From Viridibacterium sp047600765 (GTDB lineage Bacteria > Pseudomonadota > Gammaproteobacteria > Burkholderiales > Rhodocyclaceae): 64,000 nt of DNA. Shown here piece by piece: positions 26,210 to 35,524 of this stretch. The DNA is taken from assembly GCA_047600765.1 (NCBI GenBank), contig JASGKF010000002.1:1116001-1180000 (forward strand), given 5' to 3'. The notes beneath the pieces are model-generated. The model saw nothing but the letters and a program-made list of their open reading frames with translations, searched no databases and had not been told where the DNA came from. Made by a program: the position numbers and the translations under genes. The stretch's first letter is position 1. Every line of letters starts with the position of its first letter.

Positions 26210-26947
26210 ATGGACAAGCTGATCTACACGGCAATGAGCGGTGCCAAGGCCACGATGGGCCAGCAGGCCGCTGTGGCCCACAACCTGGCCAACGCCACGA
26301 CCAATGGCTTCCGCGCCGAGCTGCACAAGTTCCGCGCGGTGCCGGTGCAGTCGCCGGCGATGCCGACGCGTGCTTTCGTGGTGGATGCCAGCGTGGCCAG
26401 CGACATGAAGCCGGGCCCGATGATCCAGACCGGTTCGCCCTTCGACATGGCTGTGCATGGCAATGGCTGGTTTGTGGTGCAAGGCGCAGATGGCAAGGAA
26501 GCCTACACGCGCAACGGCGCTTTCACTGTGGATGCCAATGGCGTGCTGCGTACCAGCAGCGGTCAGGCTGTGCAGGGGGATGGCGGCGAGATCTCGATTC
26601 CGGAAGGTACGCGTATCGAAGTCGGCAGCGACGGCAGCATCTCGGCCACGCCGACGACGGGCCGCCTGACCTCAGGCAGCGTGATCGGTCGCCTCAAGTT
26701 GGTGAACCCGACCGAGACGGATCTGCGTCGCGGCGACGATGGCCTGTTCCGCCTGGCCAACGGCACGCCGGCTCCGCAGGACGACAACGTGCGCGTGCGC
26801 GGCGGCTACATCGAAGGCAGCAACGTGAACGTGGTGGAGCAGATGGTGAGCATGCTGAGCCTGTCGCGCCACTTTGAAATGAATACGAAATTGCTGGAAA
26901 CAGCAAAAGAAGATGATCGTGTAGCTACGGCCATCATTGCCCGCTGA
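26210..26947 (+). CDS. flgF: Flagellar proximal rod protein FlgF
   Basis: A 245-aa rod protein: MDKLIYTAMSGAKATMGQQA with HNLANATTNGFRAE at the N-terminus, and GSNVNVVEQMVSMLSLSRHF near the C-terminus, as in FlgF. It starts 44 bp after flgE, with a weak ribosome site. Confidence 0.93.
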   Translation: MDKLIYTAMSGAKATMGQQAAVAHNLANATTNGFRAELHKFRAVPVQSPAMPTRAFVVDASVASDMKPGPMIQTGSPFDMAVHGNGWFVVQGADGKEAYTRNGAFTVDANGVLRTSSGQAVQGDGGEISIPEGTRIEVGSDGSISATPTTGRLTSGSVIGRLKLVNPTETDLRRGDDGLFRLANGTPAPQDDNVRVRGGYIEGSNVNVVEQMVSMLSLSRHFEMNTKLLETAKEDDRVATAIIAR

Positions 26948-26980
26948 GGGCGACCCGAGACATGAAGTGAGGAACGCAAA

Positions 26981-27763
26981 ATGATTCGTGCAATGTGGGT
27001 TGCCCGTACCGGCCTCGATGCGCAACAGACGCAGCTGGACATCATCTCCAACAACCTGGCCAACACCAGTACGAACGGTTTCAAGCGGGCCCGTGCGGTG
27101 TTCGAAGATTTGCTCTATCAGACGCTGCGTCAGCCAGGTGCGCAGAGTTCGCAGAGCACCACGATTCCCGCCGGCCTGCAGGTCGGCACCGGTGTGCGGC
27201 CGGTGGCTTCGGTGCGCATCCAGACCCAGGGCAATCTGCAGCAGACGAGTAACAGCCTCGACGTCGCGATCCAGGGCAACGGCTTCCTGCAGGTGCAGTT
27301 GCCGGATGGCACGACGGCTTACACGCGTGACGGTTCCTTCCAGCCCGATGCACAGGGCCAGCTGGTGACGGCCAGCGGCTACCCGGTGCAGCCGGCGATC
27401 ACGATTCCGGCTGATGCGCTGAGCGTGACCATCGCCAAGGACGGCACGGTCAGCGTGACGCAACCCGGCGTGACGGGCTCGACGCAGATCGGCAGCATGC
27501 AGGTGGCGACCTTCGTCAATCCGGTGGGTCTGCAATCCATCGGCGAGAACCTCTACCTCGAAACCACGGCCAGCGGCGCACCGACGCCTTCGACACCGGG
27601 CACCAACGGTGCGGGCAGTCTCAACCAGGGTTACGTCGAGACATCGAACGTCAATGTGGCTGAAGAGCTGGTGACGCTGATCCAGACCCAGCGCGCCTAC
27701 GAGTTCAATTCGCGCATCGTGCAGACCGCTGACCAGATGCTCGGTCGCCTGTCGCAACTGTGA
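26981..27763 (+). CDS. flgG: Flagellar distal rod protein FlgG
   Basis: A 260-aa distal rod subunit: MIRAMWVARTGLDAQQTQLD, NNLANTSTNGFKRAR and the C-terminal SNVNVAEELVTLIQTQRAYE. Length and motifs are diagnostic of FlgG. A TGAGGAA ribosome site precedes the start. Confidence 0.95.
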   Translation: MIRAMWVARTGLDAQQTQLDIISNNLANTSTNGFKRARAVFEDLLYQTLRQPGAQSSQSTTIPAGLQVGTGVRPVASVRIQTQGNLQQTSNSLDVAIQGNGFLQVQLPDGTTAYTRDGSFQPDAQGQLVTASGYPVQPAITIPADALSVTIAKDGTVSVTQPGVTGSTQIGSMQVATFVNPVGLQSIGENLYLETTASGAPTPSTPGTNGAGSLNQGYVETSNVNVAEELVTLIQTQRAYEFNSRIVQTADQMLGRLSQL

Positions 27764-27774
27764 GGAGTCTTTAC

Positions 27775-28440
27775 ATGCGTGCTTCGCGTCTTGTCCTGCT
27801 CCCCGTTCTCCTCCTGTCGTCGGCCTGCAGCCTGCTGACGCCGCCGACGGCCGTGCATCAGCCTATGACCGCAAGGCCCGCGCCAAGCGCCGCACCCGTC
27901 GACAGCGGCGGCTCCATCTACGGCTCGACCTCGCGTCCGCTGTTCGAAGACCGTCGCGCCCGCCTCATCGGCGACACCATCACGGTCAACCTCGTCGAGA
28001 AGACGCAGGCCAGCAAGAGCGCCAATGCCAGCACCGAACGCAAGAACACCACCGACGTGGGCTTCTCGACGGCAGTGGGCGTACCCGGCAAGTTCCTCGC
28101 ACCGTTGGCCGTCGGCGCGCAGAACGACACGTCGTTCTCGGGCAAGGGCTCGGCAGGGGCCAACAATGCCTTCACGGGCACGATCACGGTGACCGTCATC
28201 GAGGTGCTGCCCAACGGCAATCTGCTGGTGTCGGGCGAGAAGCAGATAGCCATCAATCAGGGGCAGGAATTCATCCGTTTTTCGGGCGTGATCAATCCCA
28301 ACAACGTGACAAGCTCCAACACGGTTCAATCGGTGCAGGTTGCCGATGCGCGCGTCGAGTACAAGGCCACGGGCATCATCGACGAAGCACAAACAATGGG
28401 CTGGTTGTCGAGGTTGTTCCTGAACGTGTTGCCCTTCTAA
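27775..28440 (+). CDS. flgH: Flagellar L-ring lipoprotein FlgH
   Basis: A 221-aa outer-membrane lipoprotein forming the L-ring. The signal has a lipobox LSSAC, with acylated Cys near residue 19. DRRARLIGDTITVNL and SGEKQIAINQGQEFIRFSG are family blocks, and the C-terminus ends WLSRLFLNVLPF. The frame is open from a GTG at 27760, but the ATG at 27775 sits behind a GAGGAG site. Confidence 0.94.
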   Translation: MRASRLVLLPVLLLSSACSLLTPPTAVHQPMTARPAPSAAPVDSGGSIYGSTSRPLFEDRRARLIGDTITVNLVEKTQASKSANASTERKNTTDVGFSTAVGVPGKFLAPLAVGAQNDTSFSGKGSAGANNAFTGTITVTVIEVLPNGNLLVSGEKQIAINQGQEFIRFSGVINPNNVTSSNTVQSVQVADARVEYKATGIIDEAQTMGWLSRLFLNVLPF

Positions 28441-28459
28441 CTGCTACCGGAGTGTTGCC

Positions 28460-29551
28460 ATGCTGCGCCGCTGCCTGATTCTCCTGATTTGCCTGGCGAG
28501 CTTTGGCGCACAGGCCGAGCGCATCAAGGACATTGCGTCGATTGCCGGTGTGCGCAGCAACCAGCTGGTGGGCTATGGACTGGTGGTGGGCCTGGATGGC
28601 ACGGGCGACCAGACTTCGCAGGCGCCTTTCACGACGCAGAGCCTGATCAGCATGCTCGGCAACCTCGGCGTGACGGTGCCGCCGGGCACGACCCTGCAAC
28701 TCAAGAATGTGGCCGCCGTGATGGTGACCATGAACCTGCCGCCGTTCGCACAGCCCGGTCAGCAGTTCGACGTGAACGTGTCGTCGATGGCCAACGCCAA
28801 GAGCCTGAAGGGCGGCATGCTGCTGATGACGCCGCTGAAGGGCGCTGACGGTCGCGTTTATGCAGTCGCGCAGGGCAGCATCATCGTCGGTGGTGCTGGC
28901 GGCGCGGCCGGTGGTACCAGTGTGACGGTCAATCATCTTTCCGCCGGCCGTGTGCCCGCGGGGGGCACGGTCGAACGTGCTGTGGCGATGTCGGTGGGAC
29001 AGGGCGACACCATCGTCTATGAATTGAGCACGGCGGATTTCGGTACGGCACAGCGCGTGGCGAACGCCATCAACCAGGCTGCACCCGGCATGGCGATGCC
29101 GCTGGATGCGCGTCGTATCCAGGTGCGTGCGCCCGAGGCAATCTCTGAACGTGTGGCCTTCATCGGTGCCATCGAGAATCTGGATGTGACGACGCTGGCC
29201 GGTGCCGCGCGTGTGATCGTCAATTCGCGCACTGGTTCGGTGGTGATGAACCAGGCTGTGGCGCTGCAGGAGTGTGCGGTGGCACACGGCAACCTCTCCG
29301 TCACCGTGAGCGACAACGCATCGGTGAGCCAACCCAACCCGCTGTCGGGCGGGCAGACCACGGTGGTCGAGAACGGCACGGTCGATATCAAGCAGGGCGG
29401 TGGTGGGTTGGTGCGCTTCAAGCCGGGCGTGACGCTGGCCGAAGTGGTGAAGGCGCTCAACGCCGTGGGCGCGAATCCGCTGGACCTGATCAACATCCTG
29501 CAGGCCATGAAGGCGGCAGGCGCCTTGCGGGCTGAACTCGAAGTGATCTGA
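28460..29551 (+). CDS. flgI: Flagellar P-ring protein FlgI
   Basis: A 363-aa periplasmic P-ring protein. Signal peptide MLRRCLILLICLASFGAQA, then RIKDIASIAGVRSNQLVGYG, GLVVGLDGTGDQT and the C-terminal VVKALNAVGANPLDLINILQ, all FlgI hallmarks. FlgA upstream would chaperone its assembly. Confidence 0.95.
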   Translation: MLRRCLILLICLASFGAQAERIKDIASIAGVRSNQLVGYGLVVGLDGTGDQTSQAPFTTQSLISMLGNLGVTVPPGTTLQLKNVAAVMVTMNLPPFAQPGQQFDVNVSSMANAKSLKGGMLLMTPLKGADGRVYAVAQGSIIVGGAGGAAGGTSVTVNHLSAGRVPAGGTVERAVAMSVGQGDTIVYELSTADFGTAQRVANAINQAAPGMAMPLDARRIQVRAPEAISERVAFIGAIENLDVTTLAGAARVIVNSRTGSVVMNQAVALQECAVAHGNLSVTVSDNASVSQPNPLSGGQTTVVENGTVDIKQGGGGLVRFKPGVTLAEVVKALNAVGANPLDLINILQAMKAAGALRAELEVI

Positions 29552-29562
29552 GCGCCGCGACG

Positions 29563-30480
29563 ATGCTTGATCCCGTCAATATCTTCGATCCATCCAACCT
29601 CGCGGCGCTGAAGACGGCTGCGAAGGAGCAATCGCCTGAAGCCATCAAGGCGACGGCGAAGCAGTTCGAAGCGCTGTTCCTGCAGATGGTGCTGAAGACC
29701 ATGCGCGAGTCGGTGCCGCAGGACGGCATGTTCAACAGCGACGCGACGCGTTTCTACCAGGGGCTCAGCGATCAGCAACTGGCTGCCGTGATGGCGCACA
29801 AGGGCGGTATCGGCCTCGCTGCTGCGCTGGAGCGCCAGCTGATGCAGCAGGCGCTGAGCAGCGAGACGGACCCGGAGCCGATGACACTGCGCATGCCGAC
29901 GCGTCAGGGTCAGCCCTCCACAGCACCGACGTCAATGCCGCTGCCGCACTGGACACCTGCCGCACCAACGGCTGCTGTGAGCGCACAGGCTGCCGGGGCA
30001 GGGACGCCACAACAATTCGTCGATGCACTGTGGCCGCAGGCGCAAGACGCTGCGCGCAAGCTGGATGTGCCGCCGCATTTCCTCATCGGTCAGGCAGCGC
30101 TGGAAACGGGCTGGGGCAAGTCAGAGATCCGCCGCGCGGATGGTCAGCCGAGCTACAACCTGTTCAACATCAAGGCGGGCAAGGACTGGCAGGGCGCAAC
30201 GGTCGATGCGCAGACCACCGAGTACGAGAATGGTCAGGCCGTGACGCGCACCGAGCGCTTCCGCGCCTACGCGTCCTACGCCGAGTCTTTCGCTGATTAC
30301 GCACAGCTGATGCAGAACGCACCGCGCTACGCCAACGTGGCCGGGCAGGACAGCGCGAACGGTTTTGCGCGAGCACTGCAATCAGCGGGCTACGCGACGG
30401 ATCCGGCATACGCCGACAAGCTGACGCGTGTCATCAATGGCACGACTTTGCGTCAGGGCCTCGTGGCCAGCGCGCGCTGA
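29563..30480 (+). CDS. flgJ: Peptidoglycan hydrolase / rod cap FlgJ
   Basis: A 305-aa two-domain protein. Residues ~25-95 form the rod-capping domain (AKQFEALFLQMVLKTMRES), a Pro/Thr/Ala linker covers ~105-148, and residues ~150-305 form the beta-N-acetylglucosaminidase domain with LIGQAALETGWGKSEI (catalytic-type Glu181). It clears peptidoglycan for the rod. It ends the operon, followed by a strong terminator; flgK and flgL are not adjacent. Confidence 0.94.
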   Translation: MLDPVNIFDPSNLAALKTAAKEQSPEAIKATAKQFEALFLQMVLKTMRESVPQDGMFNSDATRFYQGLSDQQLAAVMAHKGGIGLAAALERQLMQQALSSETDPEPMTLRMPTRQGQPSTAPTSMPLPHWTPAAPTAAVSAQAAGAGTPQQFVDALWPQAQDAARKLDVPPHFLIGQAALETGWGKSEIRRADGQPSYNLFNIKAGKDWQGATVDAQTTEYENGQAVTRTERFRAYASYAESFADYAQLMQNAPRYANVAGQDSANGFARALQSAGYATDPAYADKLTRVINGTTLRQGLVASAR

Positions 30481-30521
30481 TTGCGCACGCACTTCCGCCA
30501 CGTTCACGTTTCCCGAAAATG

Positions 30522-30553
30522 ACAACGCACGGCCGTGGCCGTGCGTTGTTGTT
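30522..30553 (+). terminator. Terminator of the flgB-J operon
   Basis: A 13-bp perfect stem (ACAACGCACGGCC and its complement) with a GT loop, followed by TGTTTG, lies 42 bp after flgJ. On the other strand the hairpin is near the 3' end of the minus-strand gene at 30570, so it may serve both. Confidence 0.82.
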
Positions 30554-30569
30554 TGCCTGAAGCCGCGTC

Positions 30570-30800
30570 TTACTTGGCTGCGGGGGCAGCGGTCTTGGCA
30601 GCAGCCTTCTTGGCGTGATGCTTGACGACTTTCTTGGTGGTCGCCGGCTTGGCGGGCGTGGCAACTGCAGCCGTGGCGGCGGGCGCAGCAGGAGCGGCAG
30701 CAGGCGTGGTGGTTGCGGCGACGGGCTTCGGGGCGTCAGCCGCGAAAGCGGCGGTGGTCAGGAAGGCGCTGGCAATCAGGGTCGACAAAAACTTGTTCAT
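30570..30800 (-). CDS. Small secreted Ala/Pro/Lys-rich protein
   Basis: A 76-aa protein with a signal peptide (MNKFLSTLIASAFLTTAAFA) and a mature part made almost only of Ala, Pro, Thr, Lys and Val, ending in a basic region with KHHAKKAAAK. It resembles small acid-shock-like or histone-like low-complexity secreted proteins, but I cannot name a family. The open frame extends upstream to 30974 across a repeat arm, but the ATG at 30800 has a signal peptide and a ribosome site (AGGAAGC). Confidence 0.6.
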   Translation of the reverse strand: MNKFLSTLIASAFLTTAAFAADAPKPVAATTTPAAAPAAPAATAAVATPAKPATTKKVVKHHAKKAAAKTAAPAAK

Positions 30801-30931
30801 CTTGCTTCCTTTTCGGTATGAGGCCGGGAAGTCCCCGGGCACTTCCATCAACGCGACAGGTTTGCAGGACGATGACGCAGCATGTGTTGCAAGTTGTAAC
30901 GGCTGTAGATTGGCCGAGTCAGCTGGTTTTG

Positions 30932-31003
30932 TAGGGTGGATAAGCGCAGCGCATCCACCATTCCATCCCCCCACGCGTGGATGCGCTGCGCTTATCTACC
31001 CTA
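30932..31003. repeat. Palindromic intergenic repeat, family A, copy 2
   Basis: 27-bp inverted arms (30932-30958, 30977-31003) starting TAGGGTGGATAAGCG, with one mismatch and an 18-bp loop. The arms match the copy at 3746-3839. It ends 3 bp before the bioA stop codon. Confidence 0.82.
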
Positions 31004-31006
31004 AGG

Positions 31007-32311
31007 TCACAGCGCTGCTTGCAAGGCTTGCAAACTGACCTCGCCAAGCAAGGCAAGCTCTGCCTCCCCCAGCACATAGGGCGGCATCCAGTACACGGTA
31101 TTGCCGATGGGGCGCAGCAGCACGCCGGCTTCGCGTGTCGCATCGACATAGCGACGTGCAAAACCGGGAGCTGCTTTAGCGACATCGAATGCCAGGATCA
31201 TGCCTTGCTGGCGCAGGTGTCGCACCGAAGGATGTTCTGCGAGTGGCTGTGCGGCAGCGCGCATCGCCGCTGCGCGTTCGATGTTACGCGCCAGCACGTT
31301 TTCGTCACGGAAGATTTCCAGCGTCGCCAGTGCAGCCGTGCAGGCCAGCGGATTGCCGGTGTAGGAGTGCGAGTGCAGGAAGCCGCGCGCAACATCGTCA
31401 GCGTAGAAGGCCTGGTAGATCTGATCGCGACTGAGCACCAGCGACAGCGGCAGGTAGCCACCCGAGATGCCTTTCGAGAGGCACAGGAAGTCGGGCCAGA
31501 TGCCGGCTTGTTCGCAGGCGAAGAAAGTGCCGGTGCGTCCGCAGCCGACGGCGATTTCGTCAGCAATGAGATGCACTTCGTACTTGTCGCAGAGGGCGCG
31601 TGCGAGGCGCAGGTACTCCGGGTCGTACATCGCCATGCCGGTGGCGCATTGCACGAGCGGCTCGACGATGAACGCAGCGGTGGTCGTGTGGTTGTCGGCG
31701 AGCCAGGCTTCGAGTTCGGCGGCGGCGCGGCGTGCAACATCGATAGCGGTCTCACCGGGTTCGGCAGCGCGCGCGTCGGGAGAGGGCACGGTGTCGGCGG
31801 CGCGCACCAGTGGTGCATAGGCGTCGCGGAACAGGGCAATGTCGGTAACGGCGAGCGCGCCGACGGTTTCGCCGTGATAGCTGCCGGCGAGGCAGACGAA
31901 GCGGTTCTTGCTGCCACGTCCGACGTTGCGCCAGTAGTGCAGGCTCATCTTCAGCGCGATCTCGGTCGCCGAGGCGCCATCCGACGCGTAGAACGCATGG
32001 CCCAGCACGCCGCCGGTGAGGGCCGAGAGCTGTTCCGACAGCTGCACCACGGGTTCATGCGTGAAGCCGGCGAGCATCACGTGTTCGAGTTTGTCGAGTT
32101 GCTCGCGCAGGCGCTGGTTGATGTGGGCGTTGCAGTGGCCGAACAGATTGACCCACCAGGAGCTCACAGCGTCGAGGTAGCGCTTGCCGTCCGCGTCGTA
32201 GAGCCATGGCCCTTCGCCGCGCCCAATGGCGATCAGCGGCTGGCTCTCGTGCTGCTTCATCTGGGTACAGGGGTGCCAGACGGCAGCGAGGGAACGGTCA
32301 AGCAGGCTCAT
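31007..32311 (-). CDS. bioA: Adenosylmethionine-8-amino-7-oxononanoate aminotransferase
   Basis: BioA makes 7,8-diaminopelargonate from KAPA using SAM, in biotin synthesis. The 434-aa protein is a class III PLP aminotransferase: SSWWVNLFGHCNAHI near the N-terminus is typical of BioA, ADEIAVGCGRTG is the PLP Asp region and LSKGISGG contains the PLP Lys280. The frame is open to 32662, but MSLLDRSLAAVWHPCTQMK is the standard start. No other bio gene is in the window. It is divergent from the glycosyltransferase-like gene, 84 bp apart. Confidence 0.93.
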   Translation of the reverse strand: MSLLDRSLAAVWHPCTQMKQHESQPLIAIGRGEGPWLYDADGKRYLDAVSSWWVNLFGHCNAHINQRLREQLDKLEHVMLAGFTHEPVVQLSEQLSALTGGVLGHAFYASDGASATEIALKMSLHYWRNVGRGSKNRFVCLAGSYHGETVGALAVTDIALFRDAYAPLVRAADTVPSPDARAAEPGETAIDVARRAAAELEAWLADNHTTTAAFIVEPLVQCATGMAMYDPEYLRLARALCDKYEVHLIADEIAVGCGRTGTFFACEQAGIWPDFLCLSKGISGGYLPLSLVLSRDQIYQAFYADDVARGFLHSHSYTGNPLACTAALATLEIFRDENVLARNIERAAAMRAAAQPLAEHPSVRHLRQQGMILAFDVAKAAPGFARRYVDATREAGVLLRPIGNTVYWMPPYVLGEAELALLGEVSLQALQAAL

Positions 32312-32395
32312 GGACGGGTAGTGGGAAACCGGGGGCAGGGCACAGGGGTGGGGCACAGCGGGCATTGTCACCCGCCTGACTTGTAGAATGTGGCC

Positions 32396-33592
32396 ATGAG
32401 TACGATTTTGTTCGCTTGGGAGGGTGGGGCCAATCTGGGTCATGTCGACCGCATGATCGGCATTGCACGCCTGCTGCGCGAACGGGGCTACGAGCCGGTG
32501 TTCGCGTTGCGCGACGTGACGCGCAGCTACACGCGGCTGGTACGTGAAGGTTTCCGCGTGCTGCAGGCGCCGGTGTGGGTGCCGCGCCCCGGTGCCGCCG
32601 CGCCGCAAATGGTCAATTTTGCGAGCATCCTGGCCAGCGTGGGCTGGCTGGAGGCGGAGCATCTTGCAGGGCTGGTGTCAGCCTGGCGCGAGCTGTTCGC
32701 ACAACTGTCGCCAGCTTTGCTGATTGCGGACCACAGTCCGACTGCCTTGCTGGCATGGCGATCATCGGGCAAACCAGCGGCGACGCTGGGTAGCAGCTTC
32801 GAGTTGCCGCCACCGGGGCCGGGCTTTCCGCCGTTCCGTTGGTGGGAGTCGCGCCATCAGGCACTGGCAACGCAAATCGACGCGGCGGTGCTGAGCATCG
32901 CCAATGATGCGCTGGCCATGCTCGACGAAGCACCGCTGGCGAAGCTGCCGGACATCTTTGCGGTACGCGCGCACTTTCTGCTCGGCTTGCCTGAGCTGTC
33001 GCATTACGGTGAGTACCCGGCGCACATTCCCTTTGTCGGGCCCAGCTTCCGCGCCGATGCCGGGGTGACGCCGTCGTGGCCGCTGGCTGAAGGCCCGCGC
33101 GTGTTTGCCTACCTCGATGCCGCGCACAAGGACTTTGCCTTGCTGATGGAAGCCTTGCGCAAGCTCGAGTGGCCGACGCTGGTGTACGCACCGGGCATCG
33201 ACGACGCCTTGCTGCGACGCTTGCAGTCGCACACGCTGGCTTTCTCCACCAGCCCCTTGCGCATGGACAGCGTGCTGGCCGATGCGCAACTCGTCATCTC
33301 GCATGCCAGCCTGGGCACTGCCAGTGCAGCCTTGCTGGCCGGCAAACCGCAACTGGTGTTGCCCAACCATGTGGAGCAGTACATGGTGGCGCGCTGTGTA
33401 GAAACGCTGGGTGCGGGATTGATGTCGGTGCCGGGCGAACGCCGCATGGATTACCGTGCGGCCTTGCGGCGTCTGGTCACCGAGCCGGGCTTTCGCGAAG
33501 CTGCTGAGAAAGTCGCCAAGCGTCATGCCGGTGCAACGCCGGCGCGTACCGATGAACATGTGGCCGAGGCTTGCCTCGCCTTGCTTGATTGA
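32396..33592 (+). CDS. GT1-like glycosyltransferase family protein
   Basis: A 398-aa protein with the two-domain look of UDP-glycosyltransferases. The N-terminal MSTILFAWEGGANLGHVDR contains a glycine loop with His, as in MGT/UGT enzymes. The C-terminal SHASLGTASAALLAGKPQLVLP plus VEQYMVARCVETLGAG resembles the nucleotide-sugar donor motif. The acceptor is unknown, and no other sugar gene is near. I chose the ATG at 32396 over one two codons upstream. It may be cotranscribed with yaaA 22 bp downstream. Confidence 0.7.
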   Translation: MSTILFAWEGGANLGHVDRMIGIARLLRERGYEPVFALRDVTRSYTRLVREGFRVLQAPVWVPRPGAAAPQMVNFASILASVGWLEAEHLAGLVSAWRELFAQLSPALLIADHSPTALLAWRSSGKPAATLGSSFELPPPGPGFPPFRWWESRHQALATQIDAAVLSIANDALAMLDEAPLAKLPDIFAVRAHFLLGLPELSHYGEYPAHIPFVGPSFRADAGVTPSWPLAEGPRVFAYLDAAHKDFALLMEALRKLEWPTLVYAPGIDDALLRRLQSHTLAFSTSPLRMDSVLADAQLVISHASLGTASAALLAGKPQLVLPNHVEQYMVARCVETLGAGLMSVPGERRMDYRAALRRLVTEPGFREAAEKVAKRHAGATPARTDEHVAEACLALLD

Positions 33593-33614
33593 ACCGTTTG
33601 CAGAAACCCTGTTG

Positions 33615-34385
33615 ATGAAGATCGTCATTTCCCCCGCCAAATCCCTGGATTTCGAATCCCCCGTTCCGAAACTGCCGCATACGCAACCCGCCTTTCTCGA
33701 ACGCTCGGCCGAGCTCATCGATGTGTTGCGCGAGCTGACGCCCGTCGAGGTCGGTCAGCTGATGGATATTTCCGACAAGCTGGCCGTGCTCAACGTGACG
33801 CGCTATGCCGAATGGTCGCCACCGTTCAGCAAGAAGAACGCGCGTCAGGCTGTGCTGGCGTTCAACGGTGATGTGTATGAAGGGCTGAACGCGGTGTCGT
33901 TGGCCGAAGATGATTTCAAGTGGGCTCAGAAGCATCTGCGCATCCTGTCCGGGCTCTACGGCCTGCTGCGTCCGCTGGACCTGATGCAGGCTTACCGGCT
34001 GGAGATGGGCACGCGGCTGGCGAATCCGCTGGGGCGCGACCTCTACACTTTCTGGGGCGACCAGATCACCGAGGCACTGAATGCAGAATTGAAGAAGGGT
34101 GAAGTGCTGGTCAATCTGGCATCGGAGGAGTATTTCAAGTCCGTGCGGCCGAAGAAGCTCAAGGGGCCGGTGATCACGCCGGTGTTTCAGGAGGGCAAGG
34201 GCGGCCAGTACAAGATCATCAGCTTCTTCGCCAAGCGCGCACGGGGGTTGATGAGCCGTTACGCCATCGAACAGCGCGTCGAAGACGTGGCGCAGCTCAA
34301 GGCGTTCAAGGTCGAGGGCTACGCGTTCACGCCTTCGGTATCGACCGACACAGAATGGATTTTTCGCAGGGAAGCACAGCAATGA
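33615..34385 (+). CDS. yaaA: Peroxide stress protein YaaA
   Basis: A 256-aa member of the YaaA/DUF328 family, which binds DNA and limits intracellular free iron during peroxide stress in E. coli. Hallmarks are MKIVISPAKSLDFE, a LSGLYGLLRPLDLMQAYRLE block, NLASEEYFKSV and FFAKRARGLMSRY. The frame is open upstream, but MKIVISPAKSL is the family start. Its stop overlaps the M14 peptidase start (ATGA). Confidence 0.93.
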   Translation: MKIVISPAKSLDFESPVPKLPHTQPAFLERSAELIDVLRELTPVEVGQLMDISDKLAVLNVTRYAEWSPPFSKKNARQAVLAFNGDVYEGLNAVSLAEDDFKWAQKHLRILSGLYGLLRPLDLMQAYRLEMGTRLANPLGRDLYTFWGDQITEALNAELKKGEVLVNLASEEYFKSVRPKKLKGPVITPVFQEGKGGQYKIISFFAKRARGLMSRYAIEQRVEDVAQLKAFKVEGYAFTPSVSTDTEWIFRREAQQ

Positions 34386-35524
34386 CAGCAGTCCAGATCA
34401 CGCAACAGTTCGACAGCGGCAACATCGAGGTGGTCTCGCTCGCCGATCCGCTCAGCCTGCGTCTGCGCATCCGCCACGACAGCAACGCCGATTTCTTCCA
34501 GTGGTTTCACTTCCGCGTGCAGGCTCCGGCCGGCCAACGCCTGCGTCTGGTCATCGAGAACGCGGGCGAATCCAGTTACGCCGATGGCTGGAATGGTTAC
34601 CAGTGCGCCGCGAGCGTGGATAGACAGGACTGGTCGCGCATCGCCGACACCTTCTACGACGGACGCGAGTTGAGCATCGAACTGACCATGCCGGCCGACG
34701 TGCTGTGGCTGGCGTACTTCGAGCCCTTCTCGCAGGAGCGCCATGCCGACCTGCTGGGCCGCGCAGCGAGCGACGAGCGTGCGCAGCTGATGCAGCTCGG
34801 TGCCAGCGTGCAGGGGCGCAGCATCGATCTGCTGCGCATCGGCAATCCCGATGCGGCAAGGAAGGTCTGGATCATCGCGCGCCAGCATCCGGGCGAATCC
34901 ATGGCCGAATGGTGCGCTGAAGGCTTGCTCGACGCCTTGCTCGACACGGCCAACCCGCATGCGCGCGAAATCCTGCAGCGCGCTTGCGTGCACCTCGTGC
35001 CCAACGTCAATCCGGATGGCAGCTTCCTCGGCAACCTGCGCAGCAATGCGGCTGGCGCCAACCTCAATCGCGAATGGATGACGCCGACGCCAGAACGCAG
35101 CCCCGAAGTGCTCTGCGTGCGCCAGGGCATGCTGGACAGCGGTGTCGACCTGTTCCTCGACCTGCACGGCGACGAGACGCTGCCCTATGTTTTCATCGAC
35201 GGCAGCCACATGGTGCCCAGCTACGGCGAACGCAACCAGAAGCTGCAGGCGAACTTCCTCGACGAACTCAAGCTCGCCAGCCCCGACTTCCAGACCGCCA
35301 ACGGCTACGCCGACAACCGTTTCGACGAAGAGCTGCTGACGCTGGCCTCGAAGTGGGTCGCCAACCAGTTCAACTGCGTGGCGCTGACGCTGGAGATGCC
35401 TTTCAAGGACAACGCAGACGCGCCCGACGCGCGCACCGGCTGGAACGGCGCGCGCAGCAAGATCATGGGTGCTGCACTGCTGCAGCCCATCCTCGGCCAC
35501 CTGCGCCGCCTGGAGCAGAAATGA
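34382..35524 (+). CDS. M14 carboxypeptidase, cytosolic (CCP-like)
   Basis: A 380-aa zinc carboxypeptidase without a signal peptide. Residues ~10-115 form the beta-rich N-terminal domain of the cytosolic carboxypeptidase group (DFFQWFHFRVQ, YFEPF). The catalytic domain has QHPGESMAEW (His169, Glu172), VPNVNPDG and LFLDLHGDE (His262). Bacterial members are thought to trim C-terminal residues of peptides or proteins; the substrate is unknown. ATGA overlaps with both yaaA and queF suggest translational coupling. Confidence 0.85.
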   Translation: MTAVQITQQFDSGNIEVVSLADPLSLRLRIRHDSNADFFQWFHFRVQAPAGQRLRLVIENAGESSYADGWNGYQCAASVDRQDWSRIADTFYDGRELSIELTMPADVLWLAYFEPFSQERHADLLGRAASDERAQLMQLGASVQGRSIDLLRIGNPDAARKVWIIARQHPGESMAEWCAEGLLDALLDTANPHAREILQRACVHLVPNVNPDGSFLGNLRSNAAGANLNREWMTPTPERSPEVLCVRQGMLDSGVDLFLDLHGDETLPYVFIDGSHMVPSYGERNQKLQANFLDELKLASPDFQTANGYADNRFDEELLTLASKWVANQFNCVALTLEMPFKDNADAPDARTGWNGARSKIMGAALLQPILGHLRRLEQK

